A DNA stretch of 39,117 bases from Lachnospiraceae bacterium (lineage in GTDB: Bacteria; Bacillota; Clostridia; Lachnospirales; Lachnospiraceae). Under the pieces are notes generated by a model. The model worked only from the letters and a program-made list of their open reading frames with translations, had not been told where the DNA came from and did not search any database. The stretch covers positions 1 to 39,117 of the forward strand of contig JAFVSN010000022.1 in assembly GCA_017503735.1 (NCBI GenBank), read 5' to 3'. Every line of letters begins with the position of its first letter. The first letter of the stretch is position 1. Shown one piece after another: positions 1 through 6,840 of the stretch. The translations under genes and the position numbers were made by a program.

Positions 1-551
1 CTACCCTTAGTCTGCGAAAGTGTAAGCAGGGAAGTAATGTTTGACCATAAAACATATACACTCATCATAGGCACAATATCTTGACGAACAATTCCGTCTA
101 CTTTTCCCTTTTCAATAAAAGTTGCAAGCAATTCATTTATTTCAGTTCCCAAAACCAAAATATGTTTTACTGTGTCAGAAAGGGTACTGTAATCAAAATT
201 GTGCGATTTAGCATTATTTACATTCTCTACTGAATGAGGACATTCCTCATGGTATTTTTTCATGGCATTAAAGACCGCTTTATATTGCATAACAAAATCA
301 CCATTGAGATTTAACGCATTTTCAAGGTCAGCCTTTAGATCAACCAGTCCTTTCTCAATAATGTGGTGAAGAATATCGTCTTTGCTTTCAAAGTAAGTAT
401 AGATTGTACGACGACTATATTCAGAAATCTTTGAAATATCTTCAATCGTCGTTTGTACATATCCTTTCTCTGAAAAAAGCGTTTCGGCCGCTTTCATGAT
501 CTGCTCTCTGTGTAATGCAGCGATCGCTTCTTTTTTATTTCCTCTCCCCAT
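1..551 (-). CDS. TetR/AcrR family transcriptional regulator, 3' end cut by the window
   Basis: About 183 codons are visible, reading from an ATG at 551 and running off the left edge without a stop. A GGAGG lies 6 bases before the ATG. The N-terminal 60 residues are typical of TetR DNA-binding domains: an opening helix (QIMKAAETLFSEKGY), then TTIEDIS and the recognition helix region YSRRTIYTYFESKDDIL. The C-terminal part is helical and would bind ligand and dimerise. TetR proteins are usually repressors of adjacent exporter genes, and the target here may lie left of the window. A near-palindrome overlaps its own -10 box (572-590), so autoregulation is likely. The family call is secure; the ligand is unknown. 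Confidence 0.9.
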   Translation of the reverse strand, partial: MGRGNKKEAIAALHREQIMKAAETLFSEKGYVQTTIEDISKISEYSRRTIYTYFESKDDILHHIIEKGLVDLKADLENALNLNGDFVMQYKAVFNAMKKYHEECPHSVENVNNAKSHNFDYSTLSDTVKHILVLGTEINELLATFIEKGKVDGIVRQDIVPMMSVYVLWSNITSLLTLSQTKG

Positions 552-571
552 GATATACCTCCATTCTATTT

Positions 572-611
572 AGTACACTGACAGTATACTATAATTGAGA
601 GCATTTTTCAA
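572..611 (-). promoter_or_regulatory. Promoter and probable operator of the TetR gene
   Basis: On the minus strand TTGAAA (606-611) and TATACT (583-588) are separated by exactly 17 bases. The sequence AGTACACTG-A-CAGTATACT at 572-590 is an inverted repeat with one mismatch per arm and covers the -10 box. That is the classic place for a TetR dimer to block transcription. The binding role is inference. Confidence 0.6.
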
Positions 612-732
612 TAGCGTACACAGAAAAGTTACATTTTTCTTCATTTTATTTGCAAAGCAACACTTCTTGCCATTGTTTTTCTTTACATGGTTGATTGAAA
701 CTAAAAATTAGAAACATATTGGCTAACAATCA

Positions 733-762
733 CACTCCTTCGTCAAATTCAAATCTTCTGTT
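733..762 (-). repeat. Shared leader repeat, short copy downstream of the toxin gene
   Basis: On the minus strand this reads GAACAGAAGATTTGAATTTG followed by ACGAAGGAG. The same TTTGAATTT core with a purine-rich ribosome-binding stretch recurs at 6136-6202, 6765-6832 and 7631-7660. Here it directly follows the toxin stop codon and precedes no gene, as if the gene that used it had been lost. Confidence 0.45.
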
Positions 763-1110
763 CTATTCATTCCAATAATCTATTGTCTCCTGTGGTGTGG
801 TATCTACCCCAAACAAATGCCACATAAAATCTTCTTTCTCATGATAAAGATTGATTATTCGAATACACTTATCTTCGATTCTATAAAACACATAATTTCC
901 AGACACAAATATGTATCGATAATCCGACACTACATCAAACATTTTTGATACTTCAGGTCCTTTTTCTTCATAATCACAAAGTCCTCTTATCGCATCCGTT
1001 ATTCTCTTGACAATCTTTTTAGCACTATCGGCACCATATTCTTGCGATATTGTCGTTTTTATTTCACGTAGCTTATCCGCCGCATCAGGAGTATATTTTA
1101 TCTTTTTCAA
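763..1110 (-). CDS. RelE/ParE-family toxin of a type II toxin-antitoxin pair
   Basis: The 115-residue protein has the compact ParE/RelE layout: an N-terminal YTPDAADKLREIKTTISQ helix pair, a middle region MFDVVSDYRYIFVSGNYVFYRIE forming the beta sheet, and RIINLYHEKEDF near the C terminus. RelE members cleave mRNA on the ribosome and ParE members poison gyrase; the sequence alone does not decide which. The ATG overlaps the antitoxin stop by 4 bases, so the two are translationally coupled, antitoxin first as usual. It sits in the accessory island and probably stabilises it. Confidence 0.88.
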   Translation of the reverse strand: MKKIKYTPDAADKLREIKTTISQEYGADSAKKIVKRITDAIRGLCDYEEKGPEVSKMFDVVSDYRYIFVSGNYVFYRIEDKCIRIINLYHEKEDFMWHLFGVDTTPQETIDYWNE

Positions 1111-1427
1111 TCAAGTACCCCCAATTCCCGTTCTAAATCATCTGCATCAATCCATCCTTCTGCATCAGCTCTTTCCTCAGCCCGTTTTAAGTCAAGCATA
1201 AGCATTGCGACTGCCTGTTCCCTCAACGCTTCTTTGCTATTCTTTGTAACAATAAATGGAAGCCCTTCAACGTTTAAAGACTGTTGAATAAAGATGTTAA
1301 ATGCATCCGTTAATGTCATTCCGGTTTTTGCATAAATATCCTCAACCGCTCTCTTGATTTCTGAATTTATCCTTACCTGAAAAGTTGAATCCTTTGGTGC
1401 AATAGCAACATTCAAATTTGTATCCAT
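1107..1427 (-). CDS. RelB/DinJ-family antitoxin
   Basis: The 106-residue protein starts at an ATG with AGGAGG 8 bases upstream. Residues about 16-60 (FQVRINSEIKRAVEDIYAKTG, then MTLTDAFNIFIQQS) match the ribbon-helix-helix DNA-binding domain of RelB/DinJ antitoxins. The acidic C-terminal half (RAEERADAEGWIDADDLERELG) would wrap and neutralise the toxin encoded downstream with a 4-base overlap. RelB-type proteins repress their own operon as a complex with the toxin, so the promoter at 1454-1482 should be self-controlled. Confidence 0.9.
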   Translation of the reverse strand: MDTNLNVAIAPKDSTFQVRINSEIKRAVEDIYAKTGMTLTDAFNIFIQQSLNVEGLPFIVTKNSKEALREQAVAMLMLDLKRAEERADAEGWIDADDLERELGVLD

Positions 1428-1453
1428 AAGACATACCTCCTCACTTTTTCTAT

Positions 1454-1482
1454 ATCATAGCACTTCTTTTGTTGTGCGTCAA
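1454..1482 (-). promoter_or_regulatory. Promoter of the toxin-antitoxin operon
   Basis: The minus strand carries TTGACG (1477-1482) and TATGAT (1454-1459) with a 17-base spacer, placed 27 bases before the antitoxin ATG. This is close to the housekeeping sigma consensus. Confidence 0.65.
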
Positions 1483-1504
1483 TACATTGTCATTACACCC
1501 GTTT

Positions 1505-1945
1505 TTATGATATATACTTTCTATGCGACAATTTCACATTGTTTTGATTTACCATAGTCCTTCTAAACTTATGTGGCTTATTTAAAGAAACAAATAATGC
1601 ACTATTATTATCTGCCCTTGATTCAATATAATTCATTAAATGAATTTTAGTCTTTGCATCAAAGTATGCTTTCCGCTCTTTATCTCCTTTTCCATAGACA
1701 ACACACTCTCGTTCAGAAAAATCTATATCATCAATATTCAGTCTAACTAATTCACCCACACGAATACCTGTTGAAAGCAGAAAATCAATCATCGCCCTAT
1801 CGCGCAAATTATTACAATTATCTCTTAAAATCTCAACCTTTTCATCCAGAATAGTATCTTTTACAATAATCGCAGTCTTTACCTTGTGGATTCTTTTCAT
1901 AGGACTTTTTATTATATAATCTTCTTCCTCCAACCAAGACCTGAA
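1505..1945 (-). pseudogene. Tyrosine recombinase/integrase remnant, internally deleted
   Basis: The readable frame begins around FRSWLEEEDYIIKSP, the usual start of the catalytic domain after the arm domain. It continues through MIDFLLSTGIRVGELVRLN, which carries the first catalytic arginine, then VVYGKGDKERKAYF with the catalytic lysine region. The end is damaged. FVSLNKPHKFRRT keeps the HxxR box, but it is followed at once by MVNQNNVKLSHRKYIS, the tail of the family. The stretch that should lie between, with the GH motif and the nucleophilic tyrosine, is missing. The arm and core-binding domains are also gone: at about 1941-1945 the homology stops where an opposite-strand mobilization fragment begins. 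It cannot be an active recombinase. The deletions are judged from memory of the family, not from an alignment. Confidence 0.7.
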
Positions 1946-2325
1946 ATGCCACCGGATGCAGCAGTATATCTGAAATATGCTAAGGTTAAGGATGAACTTG
2001 ACAGGCAGAATAAGCAGATATTTGAAGCCGAGCGTGAAAGGGGCAATCTGGTAATACAGCTTAGTGACCTTCGAGCAATTGCAAGAATTACCCAAAAAGG
2101 CAGCTTAGAGCGACAGATAGCCGACAAAGAGGAGGAAATCAACATCCGTAAGACTGGATTATCCAACACCGTCAGGAAGTACGGGAACGGGAAGAAACTT
2201 ATGGAGAAAAGCCACAAAAAAGAGAAACTCTCACAGAACGCTTACAGCGATATGATAAAGAAAAGGTTAATCGACTGCAGACGGAGCAGCATTACCATCA
2301 GCAAAAGGATAGAGGGGCAAGATAA
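1941..2325 (+). pseudogene. C-terminal remnant of a mobilization (relaxase-type) protein, frameshifted
   Basis: From about 1941 the plus strand reads PEMPPDAAVYLKYAKVKDEL and then a charged coiled coil, FEAERERGNLVIQLSDLRAI, resembling the C-terminal part of mobilization proteins from Clostridia elements. Near 2160-2175 sensible coding moves to the next frame, QEVREREETYGEKPQKRE through QRYDKEKVNRLQTEQHYHQQ and KDRGAR, with a stop at 2323-2325. So there is a frameshift or a small deletion. No start codon or catalytic domain is present. The relaxase assignment is a recollection of similar proteins; the fragmentary state is clear from the sequence. Confidence 0.5.
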
Positions 2326-2337
2326 ATAAATCCCTTA

Positions 2338-2372
2338 AAAATTGCCCTATCCTATTCATATGGATAGGGCGA
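2338..2372 (-). terminator. Probable terminator for the ABC exporter operon
   Basis: GCCCTATCC (2344-2352) pairs perfectly with GGATAGGGC (2362-2370) around a 9-base loop. On the minus strand the stem is followed by AATTTTTAAG. It lies about 190 bases past the permease stop and also just after the plus-strand mobilization remnant, so it could serve either side. Confidence 0.5.
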
Positions 2373-2556
2373 TTCTATAAAATGCAGAATATGCATAAAA
2401 CTGAAAGAATTTACACCTTATTCATAAATGTGGGGCACTTCATATTGTCCTATAAAAATATCATAAACACAGAACTTATATTTACCACCTATGCAAAGTA
2501 GAGAAACAACTCAAATTTCTCTTATTTAAAATCAGAAAGCTGCTAAAATCTAAGCA

Positions 2557-3348
2557 TTATGAAGCCAGATCCCTTTTTGCGTAAATCATACCGGCTCCCA
2601 CAGTCATAGCCACAATCATTATCGTCCCTAAAATCAAAGCCACACAATCCTTTGATTCTCCGGCAAAAATAGATGTCGCATTTGAATAGGAAAACGGAGA
2701 AATAAAGATAGCTTCCTTTAAATCAGGAACAACTCTCGCCATCAAATCATACACATACAGCAGCATTGCAACTGAAATTCCAATTCCCAACCTGTTCTTT
2801 TTACTTACCCCAGAGATAACAAAGCAAATAGCCGCAATTTCGATATTCATCATTAACTGGAAAAGCATATATTCTGCGAATGTGCTTCTAAAATCCGTTC
2901 CCCCAAGAAAAACAAACCCGACTTCATAAAGCAAGCCACAAATTAATGTAAAACAAATAAGATTTATCAACACTGCCAAAAACTTCATTGCTATGACCTT
3001 GCCCCTTGAAACCGGAAGCGTAAACGTATATTCTGCAGTATGCCCATCCTCTTCCTTTGAAAGAATTACTGTGGCAATGGAAGCCGCAAACATACTGCTT
3101 CCAAGTGCATGAATCGTGCCAATCTCTGTGGAAAAATATCCCTTTAATGTTGCTATGCTGAGTGTACTAGTTCCAAAAGCATCCGAAAACGCGCCCATTG
3201 TTGCAAAACTCTCTGCCATATCTGCCATGCTATCTTCCATGCCCTTATATAAAATGATGCAGATGAGCCCCATTCCGCCCACGGAAAGCGCCCATATCAA
3301 AAGACTTTTCCAACCTGATTTCCATTCGTTTTTCAATATTGCCGGCAT
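2557..3348 (-). CDS. ABC-2 type transporter permease
   Basis: The 263-residue protein has six hydrophobic segments. The first, at about residues 14-34, is followed by a loop typical of ABC-2 export permeases, and the central motif EDGHTAEYTFTLPVSRGKV is the conserved cytoplasmic stretch seen after the second segment. It ends with a pair of segments before YAKRDLAS. It follows the ATPase gene without a gap, so the two form one exporter unit. Pairing with a LytTR-DUF3021 operon upstream suggests export of a peptide or toxic compound sensed by the cell; no substrate can be read from the sequence. Confidence 0.88.
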   Translation of the reverse strand: MPAILKNEWKSGWKSLLIWALSVGGMGLICIILYKGMEDSMADMAESFATMGAFSDAFGTSTLSIATLKGYFSTEIGTIHALGSSMFAASIATVILSKEEDGHTAEYTFTLPVSRGKVIAMKFLAVLINLICFTLICGLLYEVGFVFLGGTDFRSTFAEYMLFQLMMNIEIAAICFVISGVSKKNRLGIGISVAMLLYVYDLMARVVPDLKEAIFISPFSYSNATSIFAGESKDCVALILGTIMIVAMTVGAGMIYAKRDLAS

Positions 3349-4182
3349 TTACTTTTCCTCCTTCAAATAATAGTGCATAAATACTTCTTCTATGGACGGT
3401 TCCTCGATGATAATATCCTCGATATGATGTCCTTCCAGTTCCTTATATAAATTGTTCAGGTTATCCTTGTAGATATAATCAAGCTTTTCGCCATCCCGTA
3501 TCATTTTGATTCTCTTTGATCGACTGCTCAGAAGATTATCGACGGTATCTGTGACAACCAGCCTGCCTTCCTTCATAATTGCCACACGAGTACAGTGATT
3601 TCTTACTTCCGATAAAACGTGAGTGGAAAGCATACAGGTCGCACCCTCATCCACATACTCCTGAATCAACTCAAAGAAAACATTTTGCATCAGAGGATCA
3701 AGTCCGCTGGTCGGTTCATCAAAAACAAAAAGCTTTGGTCTGTGCTGCATTGCACAGATGATGCTGACCTTTTTCCTGTTTCCAAGTGAGAGCTCATTGA
3801 TTTTTCTTTTTACGTCCACCTGAAGTCTGTCGCAAAGTTTTTCTGCTTCATCGGTACAATCAACCTTTCTGACATCTGCCGAATGCTTCAGCATTTCCCT
3901 GATTGTCATGCCTGAATAAAACCACGCTTCACTTGGCATATAGCCAATGTCTGCAAGGATTTTTTCTCTGTCCTTTACGCTGTCAAGACCATTGATTCTT
4001 ATTTCTCCTTGGTCATACTTTATCAATCCAAGCATTGAGCGTATAGTCGTTGATTTTCCGGCACCATTCGGTCCAAGGAAACCAAAAATTTCACCTTCCC
4101 GAACTGAGAATGTTATATCCTCCACACCTCTGTTTTTTCCATAATTTTTTGTTAAATTTTGAATCGTTATCATATCTTTCAT
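3349..4182 (-). CDS. ABC transporter ATP-binding protein
   Basis: The 277-residue protein has Walker A GPNGAGKST near residue 40, a signature LSLGNRKK in place of LSGGQ, Walker B LFVFDEPTSGLD and an H-loop STH. The usual Q-loop glutamine is replaced (IGYMPSEAW), a variation common in this exporter subfamily. The C-terminal 70 residues are the regulatory extension typical of CcmA/NatA-type exporters. The ATG has GGAGG 10 bases upstream. An intrinsic terminator (4218-4250) stands between it and the upstream regulator operon, so it may have its own promoter or depend on read-through. Confidence 0.92.
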   Translation of the reverse strand: MKDMITIQNLTKNYGKNRGVEDITFSVREGEIFGFLGPNGAGKSTTIRSMLGLIKYDQGEIRINGLDSVKDREKILADIGYMPSEAWFYSGMTIREMLKHSADVRKVDCTDEAEKLCDRLQVDVKRKINELSLGNRKKVSIICAMQHRPKLFVFDEPTSGLDPLMQNVFFELIQEYVDEGATCMLSTHVLSEVRNHCTRVAIMKEGRLVVTDTVDNLLSSRSKRIKMIRDGEKLDYIYKDNLNNLYKELEGHHIEDIIIEEPSIEEVFMHYYLKEEK

Positions 4183-4217
4183 TTCTCATGTACCTCCGTC
4201 TGATGATAGAATAGTAC

Positions 4218-4250
4218 AAAAAAAAGATGGGCACAATAGCTGTACCCATC
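4218..4250 (-). terminator. Intercistronic intrinsic terminator
   Basis: On the minus strand GATGGGTAC pairs with GTGCCCATC over 9 bp (one G-T pair) around the loop AGCTATT and is followed by eight T. It sits 28 bases after the DUF3021 stop and about 35 bases before the ATPase start. It should end most LytTR-DUF3021 transcripts. TTGTGC and TATTCT, 17 bases apart, overlap it and could start the ABC transcript. Confidence 0.8.
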
Positions 4251-4278
4251 AGTGACACTTTTTCAACTCTAAGTTGCA

Positions 4279-4749
4279 CTATTTATTATCTGTCCTTGTT
4301 TTAAATACTTTCAAATCAGAATTCAATATTTTATCATCAATTCTGCGCCTGCATTTATATACCAAATAAACACAAAAATATATGAATACAATATAGGCGG
4401 CGAACCCAAAAGTCACATAAGGATTTTTATCAAACCAGTTTCCTATGTATGACACTACCGTATATATTATTGTGCAGATTATTATACCTATCAGTTCCTT
4501 CTTGCTCATTGCGTCTGCCTCATCAAAATTCCAAAGCACATAAACCTGAAGATACCCAACTGCATAGGTCAAAAAAATCATTTCCGCCATATGCAGTATT
4601 TCTGCCACAGTCACACCAATGCAGAGCCGATATGTACAGTAGTAAAAAAGAACCCCGAAAAAATAAAGACATGCCTTAAACTCGATTCCAATTTCCTTTG
4701 TAAGATACCTTTCCCAGAGGGATACTTTTTTCTTATCACTTTTTTTCAT
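4279..4749 (-). CDS. DUF3021 family membrane protein
   Basis: The 156-residue protein has four predicted membrane segments at about residues 25-45, 55-78, 85-105 and 112-135, and charged ends. Size, four-helix plan and direct coupling to a LytTR regulator (4-base ATGA overlap) match DUF3021 proteins. In characterised LytTR regulatory systems the membrane partner holds the DNA-binding protein inactive. It probably senses a membrane signal and controls the LytTR protein and the ABC pair downstream. The family call rests on context and topology more than on residues. Confidence 0.75.
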   Translation of the reverse strand: MKKSDKKKVSLWERYLTKEIGIEFKACLYFFGVLFYYCTYRLCIGVTVAEILHMAEMIFLTYAVGYLQVYVLWNFDEADAMSKKELIGIIICTIIYTVVSYIGNWFDKNPYVTFGFAAYIVFIYFCVYLVYKCRRRIDDKILNSDLKVFKTRTDNK

Positions 4750-5189
4750 GCCCTTTCTCCTTTCAGAAGCTTCCTAAAATCCGATGCGTATGTACGGGAA
4801 ATAATGATATGCTCACCGCTGACAAGTGTTGCATCAATCCTATTCGACGGCATACTTTTTAGCTTTTCCACCTTGTTGACATTGATAATCATCGACTTGC
4901 TACAGCGGAAATAACTCTCATCGTCTAAAAATAATTCGATTGAATATAATGACATGTCTACTTGAATTTCATTATCGTCTGTGTAGACAAATGTCTTATT
5001 ATCCACCTTTTCTACATACAGAATTTCCTCCGGTGTAACAACAATTGTCTCGTCGTTTTTTCGTCCTATTAGTTTTCTTTGACGTTTGTCCATAAAAAGC
5101 AACACCGCCTCAACCTCAGGATTTTTCTCCTTATAATTTAAAATCAGCTCATCTTCGCCTTTATTAGTCTGATTAATCGTGTATCGCAT
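4746..5189 (-). CDS. LytTR domain DNA-binding regulator
   Basis: The 147-residue protein starts at an ATG with AAAGGAG before it. Residues about 45-145 are a LytTR domain: VVTPEEILYVEKVDNKTFVY, the strand QVDMSLYSIELFLDD, and the DNA-contacting FRCSKSMIINVNKVEKLKS followed by LVSGEHIIISRTYASDFRK. There is no receiver domain, so it is the stand-alone type that works with DUF3021. It heads the operon and probably regulates itself and the ABC exporter at 2557-4182. Confidence 0.92.
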   Translation of the reverse strand: MRYTINQTNKGEDELILNYKEKNPEVEAVLLFMDKRQRKLIGRKNDETIVVTPEEILYVEKVDNKTFVYTDDNEIQVDMSLYSIELFLDDESYFRCSKSMIINVNKVEKLKSMPSNRIDATLVSGEHIIISRTYASDFRKLLKGERA

Positions 5190-5221
5190 AGAACTCCTTT
5201 CTTAGCAATCCTCCTGTATAA

Positions 5222-5440
5222 TTACCACAATTCTAAACTGTCCTCTGCATCAATCCACATTTGCATAGTCCCATCAAGGTAAAGTCGTGCATACTCCAAA
5301 GGGTTGTCTATGGCAAGAGCATTCAATGCACATTCAGACCCGGGAGTTGTTTTTAAATTCTTTTCTGCCTCCCAGCAGTCAATCCTCTTTCTTGAAAATG
5401 TATTATAAGCATCTCATCCAGTTCCAACTGCCATTTTCAT
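5222..5440 (-). pseudogene. Small DUF6061-like ORF interrupted by a UGA
   Basis: An ATG at 5440 opens a 73-codon frame with an in-frame TGA at codon 9. After it the frame stays open: DAYNTFSRKRIDCWEAEKN, then ECALNALAIDNPLEYARLYL and DGTMQMWIDAEDSLELW to the stop. The pattern of N-D/N-P, a YA motif, a leucine-gly pair and a short acidic tail recalls small DUF6061-type proteins of Clostridia mobile elements. The N-terminal beta-strand part of such proteins is missing, so it is probably a decayed remnant. The family name is tentative. Confidence 0.35.
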
Positions 5441-5655
5441 AATTTATTATAAGTTGTTACCAGATTTTCTTTCCCTTATTTTTTCCCTTATCAGCGGTCA
5501 TAATCAAGGGTAAAACGATATAACACGATACAAGATGTGACAGAGACGACACCCACGAAAACTTTAGTATTTTCAAGGGTTTAACGAGATTTTTATAACA
5601 AAATATAACAGTTATTAAATCCTTAAAAATACCTCAAGTGAGAATTCAAAGTTTC
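5441..5655. other. Intergenic stretch without a recognisable gene
   Basis: No open frame, RNA gene or strong hairpin could be supported here. The right edge, next to the acetyltransferase stop, carries GAAACTTTGAATTC (minus strand), a degenerate piece of the leader repeat found between the following genes. Confidence 0.5.
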
Positions 5656-6108
5656 TTAACATTTTTCCAAATATACAAATTGCAGTTCCTCAGATACTGC
5701 TTCCTCTTTAAAAATTTTATATCCCAATCTTTCATATAATCTTATGTTGCTAATACTTTTGGTACTGGTAAACAACTCATACCTGAAATTTGGAAATTCA
5801 TTCTCCATTGCCAATAAAAGTTGCGTACCGATTCCCTGCTTTTGCATTTTAGGATGTACCATCAATTTGCCAATATAAACGGTTCCGTTCTCTTCATACG
5901 CCCTGACAGAACCAATAATATCTCCGCTGTCATCCACTACTTTTAAAACAGTACCCTGTGTAAATTCTTCGCCCACTTCCTCTATCGTTTGCTTTAAAGG
6001 CGGAATATCCGTATTTCCAAAGAGTTTAGCTTCGCTTTGATAAGCCAAATATTGCAATTCAAGTATTTCCTTTAAATCTTCTTTCTGTGCCTTCTGTATC
6101 AAAATCAC
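5656..6108 (-). CDS. GNAT family N-acetyltransferase
   Basis: The 150-residue protein has the full GNAT fold. It opens with IQKAQKEDLKEILELQYLAY, has the strand pair GDIIGSVRAYEENGTVYIGK, and the acetyl-CoA pyrophosphate loop HPKMQKQGIGTQLLLAMENE (Q/R-x-x-G-x-G type). It closes with SNIRLYERLGYKIF, the usual last helix and strand. It would move an acetyl group from acetyl-CoA to an amine on a small molecule or protein; the substrate is unknown. The start is uncertain: GTG at 6108 lies only 3 bases from AGGAGG, while TTG at 6102 has better spacing. It is preceded by a full copy of the leader repeat. Confidence 0.9.
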   Translation of the reverse strand: MILIQKAQKEDLKEILELQYLAYQSEAKLFGNTDIPPLKQTIEEVGEEFTQGTVLKVVDDSGDIIGSVRAYEENGTVYIGKLMVHPKMQKQGIGTQLLLAMENEFPNFRYELFTSTKSISNIRLYERLGYKIFKEEAVSEELQFVYLEKC

Positions 6109-6135
6109 TTTCCTCCTAACGCAACATCATAACAG

Positions 6136-6202
6136 CAAATTCAAATCTTTAAGTGCTTTCAATCTCTCCTCAAGCTTGAAAGTTTCTGTTCCATACAAAT
6201 TG
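6136..6202 (-). repeat. Leader repeat, full copy B (before the acetyltransferase)
   Basis: On the minus strand it runs from CAATTTGTATGGAACAG through GAAACTTTCAAGCTT and GAGAGATTGAAAG to GATTTGAATTTG. By eye about three quarters of positions match copy A at 6765-6832. CTTTCAA and TTGAAAG inside it form an inverted repeat that could fold as a stem. Confidence 0.6.
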
Positions 6203-6214
6203 GAATTCGTATAA

Positions 6215-6748
6215 TCAGTGCTGATTTATATAATCAAAAAATTCTTGTGTTTTTGACCAATATTTAATTCCCCAATTTTCAAAATTCCATTCTTCCATAT
6301 AATTATTACATTCGTAGTCAATGTAATATATCAGTTCATCTTGTACAACAAAATTGGTTGGAAAGTAATCAATATTTAATCCAACAGAATATACCTTTTT
6401 TGCCATCTCTTTTATTTGACTTAAATATGACTCTTTCATCGCATCATCTTTAACTAGGTCATATATTGTTGGTCCATCAATATACTCTTTTAGTATTCTT
6501 TCATTTTGAATATCGATATCCAACATTTTAGGAAGTCTAATTCCTGTTTCTACTAATCGGTTGTAGTCGTTTCTTTCTGCTTCTATTTTATTTCCGAAGG
6601 AATAATATTCACAAGGTTCATGATGTATCTGTTTTAACACATATCGTTTACCATCTTTTTCTGCTAAATAAGAATATCCTCCCTTTCCTCGCCCTAGCAA
6701 TTTAATAACAGTGTATTCTGTTTGATTAACAGTCATTGTATTCTGCAT
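6215..6748 (-). CDS. Protein-kinase-fold protein (phosphotransferase-like)
   Basis: The 177-residue protein is a minimal kinase fold. LLGRGKGGYSYLAEKDGKRY is the glycine-rich loop, VLKQI carries the ATP-binding lysine, and ILKEYIDGPTIYDLV is the hinge. LNIDYFPTNFVV is the catalytic loop with D and N in the right places but N-I in place of the usual H-G/R. IYYIDYE is the metal-binding DFG equivalent. Small one-domain kinases of this shape resemble the Bud32/RIO and aminoglycoside/choline phosphotransferase group; the substrate is unknown. The ATG at 6748 has GAGGAG 6 bases upstream and is preferred over an in-frame TTG at 6766 inside the leader. It lies between an acetyltransferase and a nucleotidyltransferase gene. 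Confidence 0.75.
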   Translation of the reverse strand: MQNTMTVNQTEYTVIKLLGRGKGGYSYLAEKDGKRYVLKQIHHEPCEYYSFGNKIEAERNDYNRLVETGIRLPKMLDIDIQNERILKEYIDGPTIYDLVKDDAMKESYLSQIKEMAKKVYSVGLNIDYFPTNFVVQDELIYYIDYECNNYMEEWNFENWGIKYWSKTQEFFDYINQH

Positions 6749-6764
6749 GATAATCTCCTCGCCC

Positions 6765-6832
6765 AAAATTCAAATTCTCTGTCGATTTCACTCTCTCTGT
6801 AAGCCTGAAAGTTTCACGTCCTCGATAAATTG
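6765..6832 (-). repeat. Leader repeat, full copy A (before the kinase-like gene)
   Basis: On the minus strand it reads CAATTTATCGAGGACG, then GTGAAACTTTCAGGCTT, GAGAGAGTGAAAT and GAATTTGAATTTT, followed by GGGCGAGGAG, the ribosome binding site of the kinase-like gene. It aligns along its whole length with copy B at 6136-6202. Confidence 0.6.
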
Positions 6833-6840
6833 AGTTTTGC

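Noticed and set aside
1886-1940. Start of a plus-strand reading frame (MDSFHRTFYY...) leading into the mobilization remnant
   Set aside because: This part is the complement of the integrase coding strand; the protein-like mobilization sequence begins only at about 1941.
6136-6832. Leader repeats as classical integron attC sites
   Set aside because: They contain an inverted repeat but I cannot see the RYYYAAC and GTTRRRY core sites, and no integron integrase is in the window, so the integron name is not supported.
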